Source: Flavobacterium aeripolare (GTDB lineage Bacteria; Bacteroidota; Bacteroidia; Flavobacteriales; Flavobacteriaceae). From it: DNA of 64,000 bases. The notes under the pieces are model-generated. The model saw nothing but the letters and a program-made list of their open reading frames with translations, was not told the DNA's origin and ran no database searches. Below, in pieces: positions 26,674 through 36,269 of the stretch; within the stretch, counting starts at the first letter, position 1, and the number at the start of each line of letters is the position of its first letter. The position numbers were made by a program, and so were the translations under genes. The stretch spans positions 124,001 through 188,000 of the forward strand of contig NZ_JABSNL010000004.1 in NCBI RefSeq assembly GCF_013294025.1, in the 5' to 3' direction.

Positions 26674-26678
26674 GTGTT

Positions 26679-27218
26679 ATGAATAATGAAAATTTAGAAC
26701 AGAAATATAGAAAGTGGATTGTACTACTATCAGTTGCAATCCCTCTTGTTGTTGTTATCCTTTTTGGTGTGAACTTAAAAAAGTTAGGATTTGATGTCGA
26801 GCCATTAACTTTTCTTCCTCCCATCTATGCTTGCGTAAATGGAATTACTGCGGTGTTATTAGTAAGCGCTGTACTAGCAATTAAAAACGGAAATAGAAAG
26901 CTTCATGAGAATTTGATGAAAGCCGCTATTGGTTGTTCTATAGCATTCTTGGGTATGTATGTGGCTTATCACATGACCTCAGATTCAACAAAATTTGGTG
27001 GTGAAGGTGTTATTAAATACGTTTATTATTTTATACTCGTTACTCATATAGTGCTCTCAGTAATTATTATACCTATGGTCTTAGTTACTTATGTTAGGGC
27101 ATTGGCACAAGTATTTGATAAACATAAAAGATTGGCGAGAATCACTTTCCCAATATGGTTGTATGTCGCTGTTACTGGTGTTGTTGTCTACTTAATGATA
27201 TCTCCTTATTATGTTTAA
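26679..27218 (+). CDS. DUF420 family membrane protein
   Basis: 179 residues with about five membrane segments (15-32, 45-65, 80-100, 112-137, 150-170). It resembles DUF420 (CtaM-like) proteins, which accompany heme-copper oxidase genes; CtaM of Firmicutes is needed for aa3/caa3 oxidase assembly. Conserved-looking histidines occur in LHENLMKAA, YHMTSDSTKFGGEG and ILVTHIVLS. Assembly of the oxidase is inferred from family and location. Its end overlaps the next small gene by 8 bp. Confidence 0.8.
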   Translation: MNNENLEQKYRKWIVLLSVAIPLVVVILFGVNLKKLGFDVEPLTFLPPIYACVNGITAVLLVSAVLAIKNGNRKLHENLMKAAIGCSIAFLGMYVAYHMTSDSTKFGGEGVIKYVYYFILVTHIVLSVIIIPMVLVTYVRALAQVFDKHKRLARITFPIWLYVAVTGVVVYLMISPYYV

Positions 27219-27444
27219 AAATAGTAAAATACAATCGCTTTTCCTTGTTTTATTACTGCTTTCCTCTGGAATTAGTCAGGCACAATGTGCTATGTGTAGA
27301 GCCGCATTAGGGGGAGAATCTAATAATGCTCAAGCACAAGCTGTAAATGACGGTATCGTTTATTTGATGGCTATTCCTTATGTCCTAGTGGGGATTATTG
27401 GTTATGCTGTTTATCGCTTGTATCAAAAAAAGAAAGCAAACTAA
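27211..27444 (+). CDS. Small exported membrane protein with a CxxC motif
   Basis: 77 residues; function not recognised. Signal peptide (about 1-24, ending GISQAQ), then CAMCRAALGGE immediately after the predicted cleavage site, then one membrane helix (about 47-68) and a basic tail (YQKKKAN). The helix and positive tail predict the CxxC on the periplasmic side, anchored in the inner membrane. It is coupled by an 8-bp overlap to the DUF420 gene and closes the Sco group. A thiol or metal role in oxidase assembly is an inference from position and CxxC. Confidence 0.75.
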   Translation: MFKNSKIQSLFLVLLLLSSGISQAQCAMCRAALGGESNNAQAQAVNDGIVYLMAIPYVLVGIIGYAVYRLYQKKKAN

Positions 27445-27449
27445 GAGTT

Positions 27450-28853
27450 TTATTTAAGACCATTTACAGCAATGTTAATATTGCCTTTTACTTTGATAAA
27501 TGCCAATATAGCATTAGAGGTTATTTGCACTTTCTCAAATGCAATATCATCCATAGATCCATTTACAAATACACCTGGTATAGGCGAATAGTTAGTAAGG
27601 TAACTCATCATGCTCGCTTTTCCTTCCGCTAGATTTTCTTGTATTGAATAGCGACAGCTTTCTTGAATTTTTTTCAATATAACGCCTTGAGCTAGCCAGT
27701 TTGCTGTGCGCATTAATTTACTTTTTGTGTCTAAGACGTAATCCAATTGGTCAAAGAAAATTTCTTTTGTTTTTTCATCATATTTTGGAAACCCTGTCAA
27801 GTATATTTTGCCATTTACAGCTCCTGTTAGATCAAGAGCTACCACCATTTTACCGCTCTTGTGCCATAAAGTAACATCGTTTACCTTCACCTTTTTTGAG
27901 CCTGATCCAAATTCTTGTCCTGCAAAGTTGCTGCGCATAATCTTTGAAGCATCTTGATAAGTGGATACAGCAACAATGTTAGCTGTTATTTGGTTTGGAA
28001 TTTTAGTTACTGGTTTTAGAATTATTTTATTCGAATCAAATTTTGTTTCGGGTTTTCTACCTACGATAGTTTCCATAGTACACTTCATTCCCATTTGGAG
28101 TAAAAATGTTTCTCCTTTCAATTTTGCTGCAGTACTATATATTTCCTGAGGGACCACACGCAACCAGCTATCATAAGATTCATTCATCTGGAAAGGCGTG
28201 CATATCTTTTCTAATGCTTCAAGTACATTCGGTTTAAAATCCATTGACTTCTCTATAGCCCCATCTATAGACTTAGCTAATTTTGCTTTAAACAATTGAA
28301 TCGTTGGATTCATTAAGTAGGTCACGGGTACATTTTTACCAAAAACCACTAACGTCGGACTCTCTTTCCATTCCAGTGATTTTAATTCCGTTTTGGTTAC
28401 CAGTTTCCAGTTGTCTAGTGCTACATCGCTGCTCAGTGTAATTACACCGTTGAGATGAAATTCTTGTGTATTGTATAATTCAACTCCTAATGTTTTTGTG
28501 CCTATACGATATTTAACTGTTGCTCTCAACGGTAAAATAGTTCTAATTCTCTCCCCTGATTTTGCGTTGTCATTTTGAATCGTGATTGGTGCAAGTTTCC
28601 AAATCTTCATTTCAATATCATCGTCAGTGATATCATTGTCCTCGTAGATCAGACCATTCAATAAATTGTTTGTTTGATTTTCTACATCTTTTAACTGTAC
28701 ACTTATAGGTATGTTTAAAAATGACGTTTGGTTTTCATAAACTACAGGTGTAGCATCATCTGGTTCCGGTTTTAATGTGTCTATCTTATGCGTTGTACCG
28801 CAACTAAAAAATAAAATACTTACTGCAATTGAAGCAAAAAGATGTTTTGACAT
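27450..28853 (-). CDS. DUF4403 family lipoprotein
   Basis: 467 residues. A lipoprotein signal (SILFFSCG, lipid Cys at about 18) then one long domain resembling the Bacteroidota DUF4403 family (repeated TLxV-type strands; LRATVKYRIGTKTLGVELYNT; near the end AFEKVQITSNAILAFIKVKGNINIAV). No activity is known for the family; a lipid-binding tubular fold is sometimes suspected but nothing here proves it. It is a lone minus-strand gene, convergent with the Sco group five bases away and divergent from the ABC operon. Confidence 0.75.
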   Translation of the reverse strand: MSKHLFASIAVSILFFSCGTTHKIDTLKPEPDDATPVVYENQTSFLNIPISVQLKDVENQTNNLLNGLIYEDNDITDDDIEMKIWKLAPITIQNDNAKSGERIRTILPLRATVKYRIGTKTLGVELYNTQEFHLNGVITLSSDVALDNWKLVTKTELKSLEWKESPTLVVFGKNVPVTYLMNPTIQLFKAKLAKSIDGAIEKSMDFKPNVLEALEKICTPFQMNESYDSWLRVVPQEIYSTAAKLKGETFLLQMGMKCTMETIVGRKPETKFDSNKIILKPVTKIPNQITANIVAVSTYQDASKIMRSNFAGQEFGSGSKKVKVNDVTLWHKSGKMVVALDLTGAVNGKIYLTGFPKYDEKTKEIFFDQLDYVLDTKSKLMRTANWLAQGVILKKIQESCRYSIQENLAEGKASMMSYLTNYSPIPGVFVNGSMDDIAFEKVQITSNAILAFIKVKGNINIAVNGLK

Positions 28854-29022
28854 TGTATGTAGTTTAAGTGGTAAAATTAGTAAAAGAAATATATTTTAAG
28901 ATAAAACTGTAACAATTATATTATAATTAAGTCTTATGCTTTAAGGGATTATTATTCTGAGGTGCTTTTTGAAAAGTGTCTATAAGTTGATAATAGGAGT
29001 GCCATTTTATATTATTTAAATT

Positions 29023-29724
29023 ATGATCGAAATTAAAGATTTACATAAGTCCTATAAAATGGGTAACTCTGAGCTACATGTTCTCAAGGGAATCAATTTT
29101 AATATTCAAGAAGGAGAACTAGTGGCAATAATGGGTTCGTCTGGATCGGGTAAGTCTACTCTCTTAAATATCTTAGGGATTCTAGATGAAGCTGATTCTG
29201 GAAGTTACATTTTAGATAATGTTCCAATAAAAAAGTTAAACGAAACAATAGCCTCTCGATACCGCAATAAATTTTTAGGATTTGTATTTCAATCATTCAA
29301 TCTGATTAATTATAAAAGTGCTTTAGACAATGTTGCTATGCCTTTGTACTATCAAGGTATAAAACGAAAAGAGCGCTACGAAATAGCATTAAAATATTTG
29401 TCCAAAGTTGGTTTGGCTACACATTCTCATCATTTACCATCGGAACTTTCAGGAGGACAAAAACAGCGTGTTGCCATCGCTAGAGCATTGGCTTCAAACC
29501 CAAAAGTATTACTAGCTGATGAACCTACCGGTGCCTTAGACACAAAAACCTCCTACGAGGTGATGGAACTAATACAAGGGATAAACGATGAAGGTAAAAC
29601 CATTTTAATTGTTACACATGAACCAGATATTGCTGCTATGTGTAAGCGAAATGTAGTTTTAAAGGATGGATTAATCATTGACGATGTGATGGTAGAACAA
29701 GTTAGAGCCTCAGCTTATGTTTAA
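29023..29724 (+). CDS. MacB/LolD-type ABC transporter ATP-binding protein
   Basis: 233 residues, complete ATPase: Walker [10 protein letters not shown] (about 38-46), signature LSGGQKQR (141-148), Walker [13 protein letters not shown] (about 162-173), switch His in VTHEPD. The sequence type ([27 protein letters not shown]) is that of MacB/LolD mechanotransmission transporters. It overlaps the first permease gene by 8 bp and heads the operon that continues through two FtsX-type permeases, two HlyD adaptors and a TolC channel. Confidence 0.93.
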   Translation: MIEIKDLHKSYKMGNSELHVLKGINFNIQEGELVAIMGSSGSGKSTLLNILGILDEADSGSYILDNVPIKKLNETIASRYRNKFLGFVFQSFNLINYKSALDNVAMPLYYQGIKRKERYEIALKYLSKVGLATHSHHLPSELSGGQKQRVAIARALASNPKVLLADEPTGALDTKTSYEVMELIQGINDEGKTILIVTHEPDIAAMCKRNVVLKDGLIIDDVMVEQVRASAYV

Positions 29725-30961
29725 CGCAGAAAGATGGCAAGAGATATTTGAAGCAATTGCTAAAAATAAGTTGCGCACCTTCTTGACGGGCGTTTCTGTG
29801 GCCTCTGGAATATTTATTTTGGTAATTCTTCTAGGTGTTGGAAAAGGATTGCAAAACGGAATTGCAAAGCAGTTTGAAAATGATGCCTCGGGACTGATTT
29901 CGTTCTGGTCAGGGACAACAACTAAAGAATATAAAGGCTTAAATCCAGGGAGGGAAATCCAATTTAGAAACAGTGATTACGATGTGGCTGTTCAAAAGTT
30001 TAATGAAAACCTGGAAATCAAATCGGCGAATTATATATTTTGGTCTGGTATCATGAGTCACGGCAAAGAAACTGGGAATTATCGTTTTGTAGGTGTGAAT
30101 CCAGATTATTTAGCAGTTGAAAACGCCTCGATAGTCGAAGGTCGATTCATCAATCACAATGACTTGGTTAATAGTGAAAAAGTTGCTGTGATAGGGATGA
30201 CACTTAAGAAAAACATGTTTAAGGATGAGATTGCTCTTGGAGAACAGTTGGTAATTAACGATGTAAACTTTAAAATAGTAGGTGTATTCACTGATCCTGC
30301 TGGAGAGCGCGAGGAAACCAGAGCATATATTCCTATTACAACCACACAAAAAGCGTACGGAATAGGAGATAACATTAGTAACCTAGATTTCACTCTAAAA
30401 AAGACTGATGACTACGAGGAGGCTTTAGCACAGTCTGTAAAATTTACCGAAGGTGTTAGCCAGTTGCTGAAGAGTAAAAATTCGATAGCGCCAGATGATG
30501 ATGGTGGAATAGGATTTAATAATTCTGTGGAGGATGCAAAACAATTTTATGATTTAAATCTCTACATCCGCTTGTTTTTTTGGTGGGTGGGAATTTGTAC
30601 TATAATCGCTGGAGTCGTTGGCGTTAGTAATATTATGCTCATCATTGTAAAGGAACGCACAAAGGAGATTGGTATTCGAAAAGCATTAGGAGCTTCTCCA
30701 GTATCCATTGTGGTGATGATCTTACATGAGTCTATTTTTATAACTACTATTTCAGGTTTTGTAGGCTTGTTAGCAAGTTTGCTTCTACTCGAAATTGTAG
30801 GGCCATTAATAAAAAGTGATTATTTTTTAAATCCAGAAGTCGATTTTGGAGTAGCGTTAAGTACGGTGCTGCTATTAGTAGTAGCGGGGGGAGTAGCAGG
30901 ATTTTTTCCAGCTTATAGAGCGGCAAAAATAAAACCTATTGTAGCATTAAGAGACGAATAA
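29717..30961 (+). CDS. MacB/FtsX-type ABC permease, first of two
   Basis: 414 residues: membrane helix near 22-44, a large periplasmic domain (about 50-280), then three helices (about 290-315, 340-370, 378-400). The loop after helix 2 carries VKERTKEIGIRKALGASP, the MacB/FtsX signature. With the ATPase it would form a transporter that moves substrates already in the periplasm by mechanical coupling. The two permease genes differ (414 and 422 residues), suggesting a heterodimer. Confidence 0.9.
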   Translation: MFNAERWQEIFEAIAKNKLRTFLTGVSVASGIFILVILLGVGKGLQNGIAKQFENDASGLISFWSGTTTKEYKGLNPGREIQFRNSDYDVAVQKFNENLEIKSANYIFWSGIMSHGKETGNYRFVGVNPDYLAVENASIVEGRFINHNDLVNSEKVAVIGMTLKKNMFKDEIALGEQLVINDVNFKIVGVFTDPAGEREETRAYIPITTTQKAYGIGDNISNLDFTLKKTDDYEEALAQSVKFTEGVSQLLKSKNSIAPDDDGGIGFNNSVEDAKQFYDLNLYIRLFFWWVGICTIIAGVVGVSNIMLIIVKERTKEIGIRKALGASPVSIVVMILHESIFITTISGFVGLLASLLLLEIVGPLIKSDYFLNPEVDFGVALSTVLLLVVAGGVAGFFPAYRAAKIKPIVALRDE

Positions 30962-30963
30962 TT

Positions 30964-32232
30964 ATGTTTGATAGAGATAAATGGATCGAAATTATAGAGG
31001 CGCTTACCGCGAATACGTTTAGAACGCTGCTAACCGCTTTTGGGGTTTTCTGGGGGATCTTTATTCTAGTGATTTTGCTTGCTGCCGGAAAAGGTCTCGA
31101 GAATGGTGTTAAAAAAGGTTTTGACGGAATCGCGACTAATACCATGTTCATGTGGAGTAAAACTACTTCTAAGCCGTATAAAGGGTTGCCTAGTCTTCGC
31201 AATTACGAATTCAACAATAGTGATGTAGCTGCTCTTAAAGAGAAGTTTCCTGATTTACTTTATGTATCTCCTCGTAACGAGCTAGGAGGAAATAATACAC
31301 AGTCTTCTAATGTGATTAGAGGTACAAAAACAGGAGCATACAGCATTTTTGGTGACTGTCCTGAATTAATGTTTCAAGAACAAATGCGTATTGTGTCTGG
31401 AAGGTTTATAAATCAGCAAGACATACTATTAAAACGTAAAACCGCGGTTATAGGTAGTGGTGTGATTAAAGATTTGTATGACAAGGCTGAAGATGTTATA
31501 GGAACCTATATAAAAGTTAACGGGGTTAATTTTATTGTGGTTGGCGTGTACAAATCTATTTCGCGTGTAAATGGAGATCCTGAGAGCCAACAGAAGAGAA
31601 TTTATTTGCCTTTTTCTACTTTTCAACAAGCTTTTGATTATGTAGATGTAGTAGGGTGGATGGCTATAACAGCAAAAGATGATGCTTCTATAACAGCTTT
31701 AAAACCAGCGATTTTAGAGTTCATGAAAAGCAGGCACTCTATAGACCCTTTGGATGATCGTGCGATTGGGAATTTTGATTTATACGAACAATTTAGTAAA
31801 GTTCAAGGGTTATTTCTTATTCTAAAAGTGATCGCATACTTTGTAGGGACATTGGTTTTACTCTCGGGAGTAATTGGTATTTCTAACATTATGTTGATTG
31901 TAGTAAAGGAACGCACTAAGGAAATAGGTATTAGACGAGCTCTGGGAGCGACTCCTGCAATGATACGTTCACAAATTTTATTAGAATCAATTTTCTTGAC
32001 CATTGTTGCGGGTATGTTAGGTATCGCTATGGCGACAGGAGTTGTAGTAATCGTTAATATAGTACTAGATTCGATGCCTAGTGGCGACATGATGTTTGCA
32101 AATCCTAGTGTTGATCTTACGGTGGTATTTGTAGCCTTATTTATATTAGTAGGATCAGGATTATTGGCTGGATATATTCCTGCACAAACAGCAATAAATA
32201 TTAAACCAGTCGACGCTTTAAGAGCCGAATAA
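30964..32232 (+). CDS. MacB/FtsX-type ABC permease, second of two
   Basis: 422 residues with the same layout as its upstream neighbour: N-terminal helix (about 20-43), periplasmic domain with many beta strands, and C-terminal helices including VKERTKEIGIRRALGATPAMIR. It begins 2 bp after the previous stop. Similarity in start (DRDKWIEIIEALTANTFRTLLTAFGV against AERWQEIFEAIAKNKLRTFLTGVSV) shows the pair arose by duplication. Confidence 0.9.
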   Translation: MFDRDKWIEIIEALTANTFRTLLTAFGVFWGIFILVILLAAGKGLENGVKKGFDGIATNTMFMWSKTTSKPYKGLPSLRNYEFNNSDVAALKEKFPDLLYVSPRNELGGNNTQSSNVIRGTKTGAYSIFGDCPELMFQEQMRIVSGRFINQQDILLKRKTAVIGSGVIKDLYDKAEDVIGTYIKVNGVNFIVVGVYKSISRVNGDPESQQKRIYLPFSTFQQAFDYVDVVGWMAITAKDDASITALKPAILEFMKSRHSIDPLDDRAIGNFDLYEQFSKVQGLFLILKVIAYFVGTLVLLSGVIGISNIMLIVVKERTKEIGIRRALGATPAMIRSQILLESIFLTIVAGMLGIAMATGVVVIVNIVLDSMPSGDMMFANPSVDLTVVFVALFILVGSGLLAGYIPAQTAINIKPVDALRAE

Positions 32233-32264
32233 TTAATCAATCAAAATAATCGATTAAATCAAAC

Positions 32265-33383
32265 ATGATGAAAAAAGGAATAACAATTACAATCTTGGTA
32301 TTAATAGCTGTTGCATTCTTTGGTGCGCTGTACTATTTGTATGCTAAAAATCAAGAGCCTCCCGTGGTATTTGAAACTGAAAAACCAGAGACCAAAACGA
32401 TTGTGAAAAACACAATAGCTACCGGAAATATTGTGCCTGACGAAGAGGTTCTTATCAAACCAAATATTTCAGGGATAATAGACGAGGTGTATATCAAAGC
32501 TGGACAGCATATCAATGCAGGGGATTTAATTGCAAAGATTAAAGTTGTCGCTAGTGTATCAAACGTTAGTAATACTCAAAATCAAGTACAATCTGCAAAG
32601 ATTGAATTAGACAATCAAGAGAAATTATATAAAAGACAAAAAACGCTTTTTGACAAAGGAGTTATTTCGGCAAATGATTTTGATGCTGCACAACTAGCTT
32701 ACAGTTCTGCTAAGCAAAATTATAGTGCTTCTAGACGTACGCTTGATATTGTGAAAACAGGGACAACGTCTGGTTTAGGAAGCTATGCAAACACATTAAT
32801 CCGTTCGACAGTCACAGGAATGGTGCTGGATGTTCCCGTAAAAGTGGGAAACCAAGTAATTGAAAGTAATAATTTTAATGAAGGGACAACAATTGCTAGT
32901 GTTGCTGATGTAGGACGTATGATTTTTGTGGGTAAAATTGACGAATCAGAAGTGGGTAAAATTAAAGAGAAACTGCCTATCGAAATTACAGTGGGGGCAA
33001 TCGAAAATAAAAAATTTGATGCCATATTACAGTACATTGCTCCTAAAGGGGTAAAGGAAAACGGAGCAGTACAATTTGAAATAAAGGCTTCTCTCGAAAA
33101 TAAAGAGGATACTTTTATACGAGCTGGTTTGAGTGCAAATGCTTCTATCATATTAGAAAAAGCTGAAAAAGTCTTGGCTATCAAAGAAGGCTTAGTTCAA
33201 TTTGATAAGAACACTCAAAAGCCTTTTGTCGAAGTTTTAAATGGTCCTCAAAAATTTGTTCGAAAAAACCTTGTGCTAGGAGTAAGTGACGGAATTTATG
33301 TTCAAATTTTAAGCGGAATTAGCGCAAAAGATAAGATTAAGATTTGGAATCAAGGTGTTAAAGAAGAAGATACCGAAAAATAA
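32265..33383 (+). CDS. HlyD/MacA-like periplasmic adaptor, first of two
   Basis: 372 residues: N-terminal anchor (about 5-25), a split lipoyl/barrel-sandwich domain (about 50-80 and 180-210), an alpha-helical hairpin (about 90-160, KLYKRQKTLFDKGVISANDFDAA) and a C-terminal beta-barrel (about 215-370). The adaptor bridges the ABC permeases and the TolC channel. Two ATGs lie in tandem at the start (32265, 32268). It follows the permease by 32 bp; a promoter-like element lies after it, before tolC. Confidence 0.9.
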   Translation: MMKKGITITILVLIAVAFFGALYYLYAKNQEPPVVFETEKPETKTIVKNTIATGNIVPDEEVLIKPNISGIIDEVYIKAGQHINAGDLIAKIKVVASVSNVSNTQNQVQSAKIELDNQEKLYKRQKTLFDKGVISANDFDAAQLAYSSAKQNYSASRRTLDIVKTGTTSGLGSYANTLIRSTVTGMVLDVPVKVGNQVIESNNFNEGTTIASVADVGRMIFVGKIDESEVGKIKEKLPIEITVGAIENKKFDAILQYIAPKGVKENGAVQFEIKASLENKEDTFIRAGLSANASIILEKAEKVLAIKEGLVQFDKNTQKPFVEVLNGPQKFVRKNLVLGVSDGIYVQILSGISAKDKIKIWNQGVKEEDTEK

Positions 33384-33434
33384 AAAAGCAATTAAAAGAA
33401 ATTAAGTTTGTAGATAAATGTTAAATTTGTGTAA

Positions 33435-33442
33435 TACCTTTG
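33435..33442 (+). promoter_or_regulatory. Predicted -7 element (TACCTTTG) ahead of the TolC gene
   Basis: TAnnTTTG match 22 bp before the ATG at 33464, with a TTTG at 33407-33410, 24 bp upstream, as a possible -33. It may be an internal promoter for the TolC gene and the second adaptor. Confidence 0.5.
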
Positions 33443-33463
33443 TTACACTTCCATATAAAAAAT

Positions 33464-34834
33464 ATGAAAAAAAATAGTTGGATACCCTTAGTATTGCTCT
33501 TCGCGTTTAACCTGTCGTCATCGGCGCAGGATAAAAAATGGACGCTTGAGGAATGTGTTAAATATGCTGTTGATCATAATATCTCGATTAAGCTTACTGC
33601 TCTAGAAACAGAGTCGGCTTTGATTGATAAAAAAGGCGCGTTAGGAAACTTTCTGCCTAGTTTAAATGCTTCGGCTTCGCATTCATGGAACATTGGTTTA
33701 AACCAGAACATCACTACTGGTTTATTGCAAAATCAAACAACGCAGTTTACTTCTTTAAATGGTTCTGTAGGAGTTGATATTTACAAAGGTTTGCAAAACC
33801 AAAATACAATGAGGAGAGCTAAACTTTCCCTTATTGCAGCACAATATCAATTGACTAAAATGCAGGAAGATGTTGCTCTTAATGTTGCTAATGCATTCTT
33901 GCAAGTACTTTTTAATAAAGAAAATTTGAAGGTGCAGCACCAGCAGATGGATATTAACGAGAAACAGTTAGCTCGCACGCAAGAACTAGTGAATGCGGGT
34001 ACGATTCCTAGAGGAGATTTATTTGATATCAAAGCCACGCTAGCGACAAATAATCAAAATGTAATCGCAGCCGAAAATACGTTGCTGATTTCAAAATTAA
34101 GTTTAGCGCAACTCTTACAATTAGACGATTTTACTAAATTTGTTATTACAGATGATACTGCTGCTAAGGATGAAAATAATATTCTTGCAGAAGATGTAAA
34201 TGTGATTTATAATAAGGCAAAAGAAGAGCGTACTGGATTAAAAATCGCACAGGTTAATCTTGAAGTTGCTGAAAAAAATGTTGCTATTGCAAGAGGTGCT
34301 TACCAACCTACAGTACAAGGTTTTTACAATTTTAATACTAGGGTAGCTTATGCCGATGTTCCTGCTAGAGATGCTTCGGGAAATTTTACAGGGACGCAAT
34401 CAGCACCACCATTTTTTGATCAATTTAGTGATAATAAAGGACAGTCTTATGGACTACAATTGAGTATTCCCATATTTAACGGATTCTCGGCTAAGAACAA
34501 TGTAGCACGTTCAAAGGTAAATTTGGAGAAATCCAGAATAGCTTTAGAACAAGAAAGTTTAGATTTGCAGCGCAATGTGTACACCGCTTTTACAGATGCT
34601 AAAGGTGCTTTAAAATCATATGAGTCTGCTGTAAGCGCTCTAGAAGCTAGAGAACAATCTTATGATTATGCTAAGGAAAAATTTGATGTAGGTTTGATGA
34701 ACTCATTTGATTTAAACCAGTCACAAACGTTATTTTCAAACGCACAATCAGAACTACTTAGAAGCAAATACGATTATATATTCAAAATCAAAATATTAGA
34801 ATTCTATTTTGGAATTCCTATCATTAAAAACTAA
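33464..34834 (+). CDS. TolC-family outer-membrane efflux channel
   Basis: 456 residues. Signal peptide (about 1-21, ending SSSAQ), then two structural repeats rich in long helices (WTLEECVKYAVDHN at the start of repeat one; repeat two from about 230), typical of TolC trimers that form an outer-membrane duct. A longer frame from a TTG at 33440 overlaps the predicted promoter and would spoil the signal peptide, so ATG 33464 is preferred. It lies between two adaptor genes in the MacAB-like operon. Confidence 0.9.
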   Translation: MKKNSWIPLVLLFAFNLSSSAQDKKWTLEECVKYAVDHNISIKLTALETESALIDKKGALGNFLPSLNASASHSWNIGLNQNITTGLLQNQTTQFTSLNGSVGVDIYKGLQNQNTMRRAKLSLIAAQYQLTKMQEDVALNVANAFLQVLFNKENLKVQHQQMDINEKQLARTQELVNAGTIPRGDLFDIKATLATNNQNVIAAENTLLISKLSLAQLLQLDDFTKFVITDDTAAKDENNILAEDVNVIYNKAKEERTGLKIAQVNLEVAEKNVAIARGAYQPTVQGFYNFNTRVAYADVPARDASGNFTGTQSAPPFFDQFSDNKGQSYGLQLSIPIFNGFSAKNNVARSKVNLEKSRIALEQESLDLQRNVYTAFTDAKGALKSYESAVSALEAREQSYDYAKEKFDVGLMNSFDLNQSQTLFSNAQSELLRSKYDYIFKIKILEFYFGIPIIKN

Positions 34835-34840
34835 TTCATT

Positions 34841-36136
34841 ATGTCAAAGAAAACAATTTATTATATTGTTGGGGGAGCTATCCTAGTTATTGTTGCATTA
34901 ATCGCATTGTCAAAAGCAGGTGTTATAGGTAACAAAGATGAAGGAATAGAGGTGGAAATCGCTACTGTTAATAGCGCTACTATTATCGAAACAGTATCTG
35001 CAACTGGAAAAATCCAACCTGAAATAGAGGTTAAAATTTCGTCAATGGTTTCTGGTGAAATTATTTCGTTACCCATAAAAGAAGGACAGGTAGTTAAAAA
35101 AGGGGAATTATTAGTAAAAATAAATCCAGATTTATATACTTCAAGTTTGAATAGAACAATTGCTGGTTTATCTGGATCTAAGGCAGGTCTAACACAAGCA
35201 GATGCGCAGTTTAATGAGGCTAAGTCTAGTTATGATCGAAATAAAACCTTGTTTCAAAAAGGGATTATATCTAAGTCTGATTGGGATAAGGCAATTTCTT
35301 CTTACGAAGTAGCTAAAGCAACGAAGCAATCGGCTTATTTTAATGTTCAAAGTGCTTCTGCATCTGTAAGTGAAGCAAAGGACAACTTGGGACGAACAAT
35401 TATTTATGCTCCTGCTGACGGTACTGTTTCAATGCTTAATGTGGAGTTGGGTGAGCGTGTTTTAGGGACACAACAAATGACAGGTACTGAACTGTTAAGA
35501 GTGGCTAACCTAAATAATATGGAAGTAGAAGTAGATGTCAATGAAAATGATATTGTTAAAATAAAAGTAGGTGATGAGGCTAATGTTGAAGTAGATGCTT
35601 ACCTAAAAAAGAAGTTTAAAGGTGTGGTAACTAGTATTTCAAACTCAGCGAGTAGCGCTTTGACTGCTGATCAAGTAACTAACTTTAAAGTGAAAGTAAG
35701 AATTGTAAAAGAATCATACCAGGATTTATTAGAAGGTAAGCCAGCTGCTTATTCTCCTTTTAGACCAGGGATGACTGCAACGGTTGATATTATGACTAAA
35801 ACTAAAGCAAATGTAATTAATGTGCCTATTAGTTCTGTAGTGATCAAATCAGATACCACAGCGGTTTCAGCAATTGCATTAGTAGATACTGATGAAGAAA
35901 AAGAAGTCAAAGCAAAGAGCGATAAAAAGTTTGAATGTGTGTTTGTTAAAGTAGGTGACAAAGCAAAGATTCGCGTTATCAAAACCGGAATTCAAGATGA
36001 TACTAATATTGAAATCTTATCAGGACTTAAAAAAGGCGATGTTGTCATAACAGGACCATATTCTACGGTTACAAAAGAACTTAACTCTGGAGATAAAGTA
36101 AGTTTAAAAGACGAAAGCAAGAATAAAAAGAAATAA
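34841..36136 (+). CDS. HlyD/MacA-like periplasmic adaptor, second of two
   Basis: 431 residues: anchor (about 5-25), barrel-sandwich halves (VKISSMVSGEIISLPIKEGQVVKKGELLVKI near 65-95; TIIYAPADGTVSMLNVELGERV near 185-206), helical hairpin between them (NRNKTLFQKGIISKSDWDKA-like segment near 125-145), and a lysine-rich C-terminus. It starts 6 bp after the TolC gene. A second adaptor in the same operon is unusual for a simple MacAB-TolC set; one may pair with each permease or serve another pump. A 15-bp-stem terminator follows. Confidence 0.88.
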   Translation: MSKKTIYYIVGGAILVIVALIALSKAGVIGNKDEGIEVEIATVNSATIIETVSATGKIQPEIEVKISSMVSGEIISLPIKEGQVVKKGELLVKINPDLYTSSLNRTIAGLSGSKAGLTQADAQFNEAKSSYDRNKTLFQKGIISKSDWDKAISSYEVAKATKQSAYFNVQSASASVSEAKDNLGRTIIYAPADGTVSMLNVELGERVLGTQQMTGTELLRVANLNNMEVEVDVNENDIVKIKVGDEANVEVDAYLKKKFKGVVTSISNSASSALTADQVTNFKVKVRIVKESYQDLLEGKPAAYSPFRPGMTATVDIMTKTKANVINVPISSVVIKSDTTAVSAIALVDTDEEKEVKAKSDKKFECVFVKVGDKAKIRVIKTGIQDDTNIEILSGLKKGDVVITGPYSTVTKELNSGDKVSLKDESKNKKK

Positions 36137-36156
36137 CATTTCTATTTAAATACTAA

Positions 36157-36197
36157 AAATAGCCGCTTAATCATTGTATTAAGCGGCTATTTGTTTT
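36157..36197 (+). terminator. Strong terminator after the efflux operon
   Basis: A perfect 15-bp stem (36157-36171 with 36178-36192), 6-nt loop, then GTTTTAG. The T-tract is short, but the stem is long and sits right after the last gene. Confidence 0.8.
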
Positions 36198-36269
36198 AGT
36201 ATCTAATTGCTTATTAAAGCCTTTTTAACGTCCTTTGCAGTTCTAAACATCGATTACAATTCTTCTATT

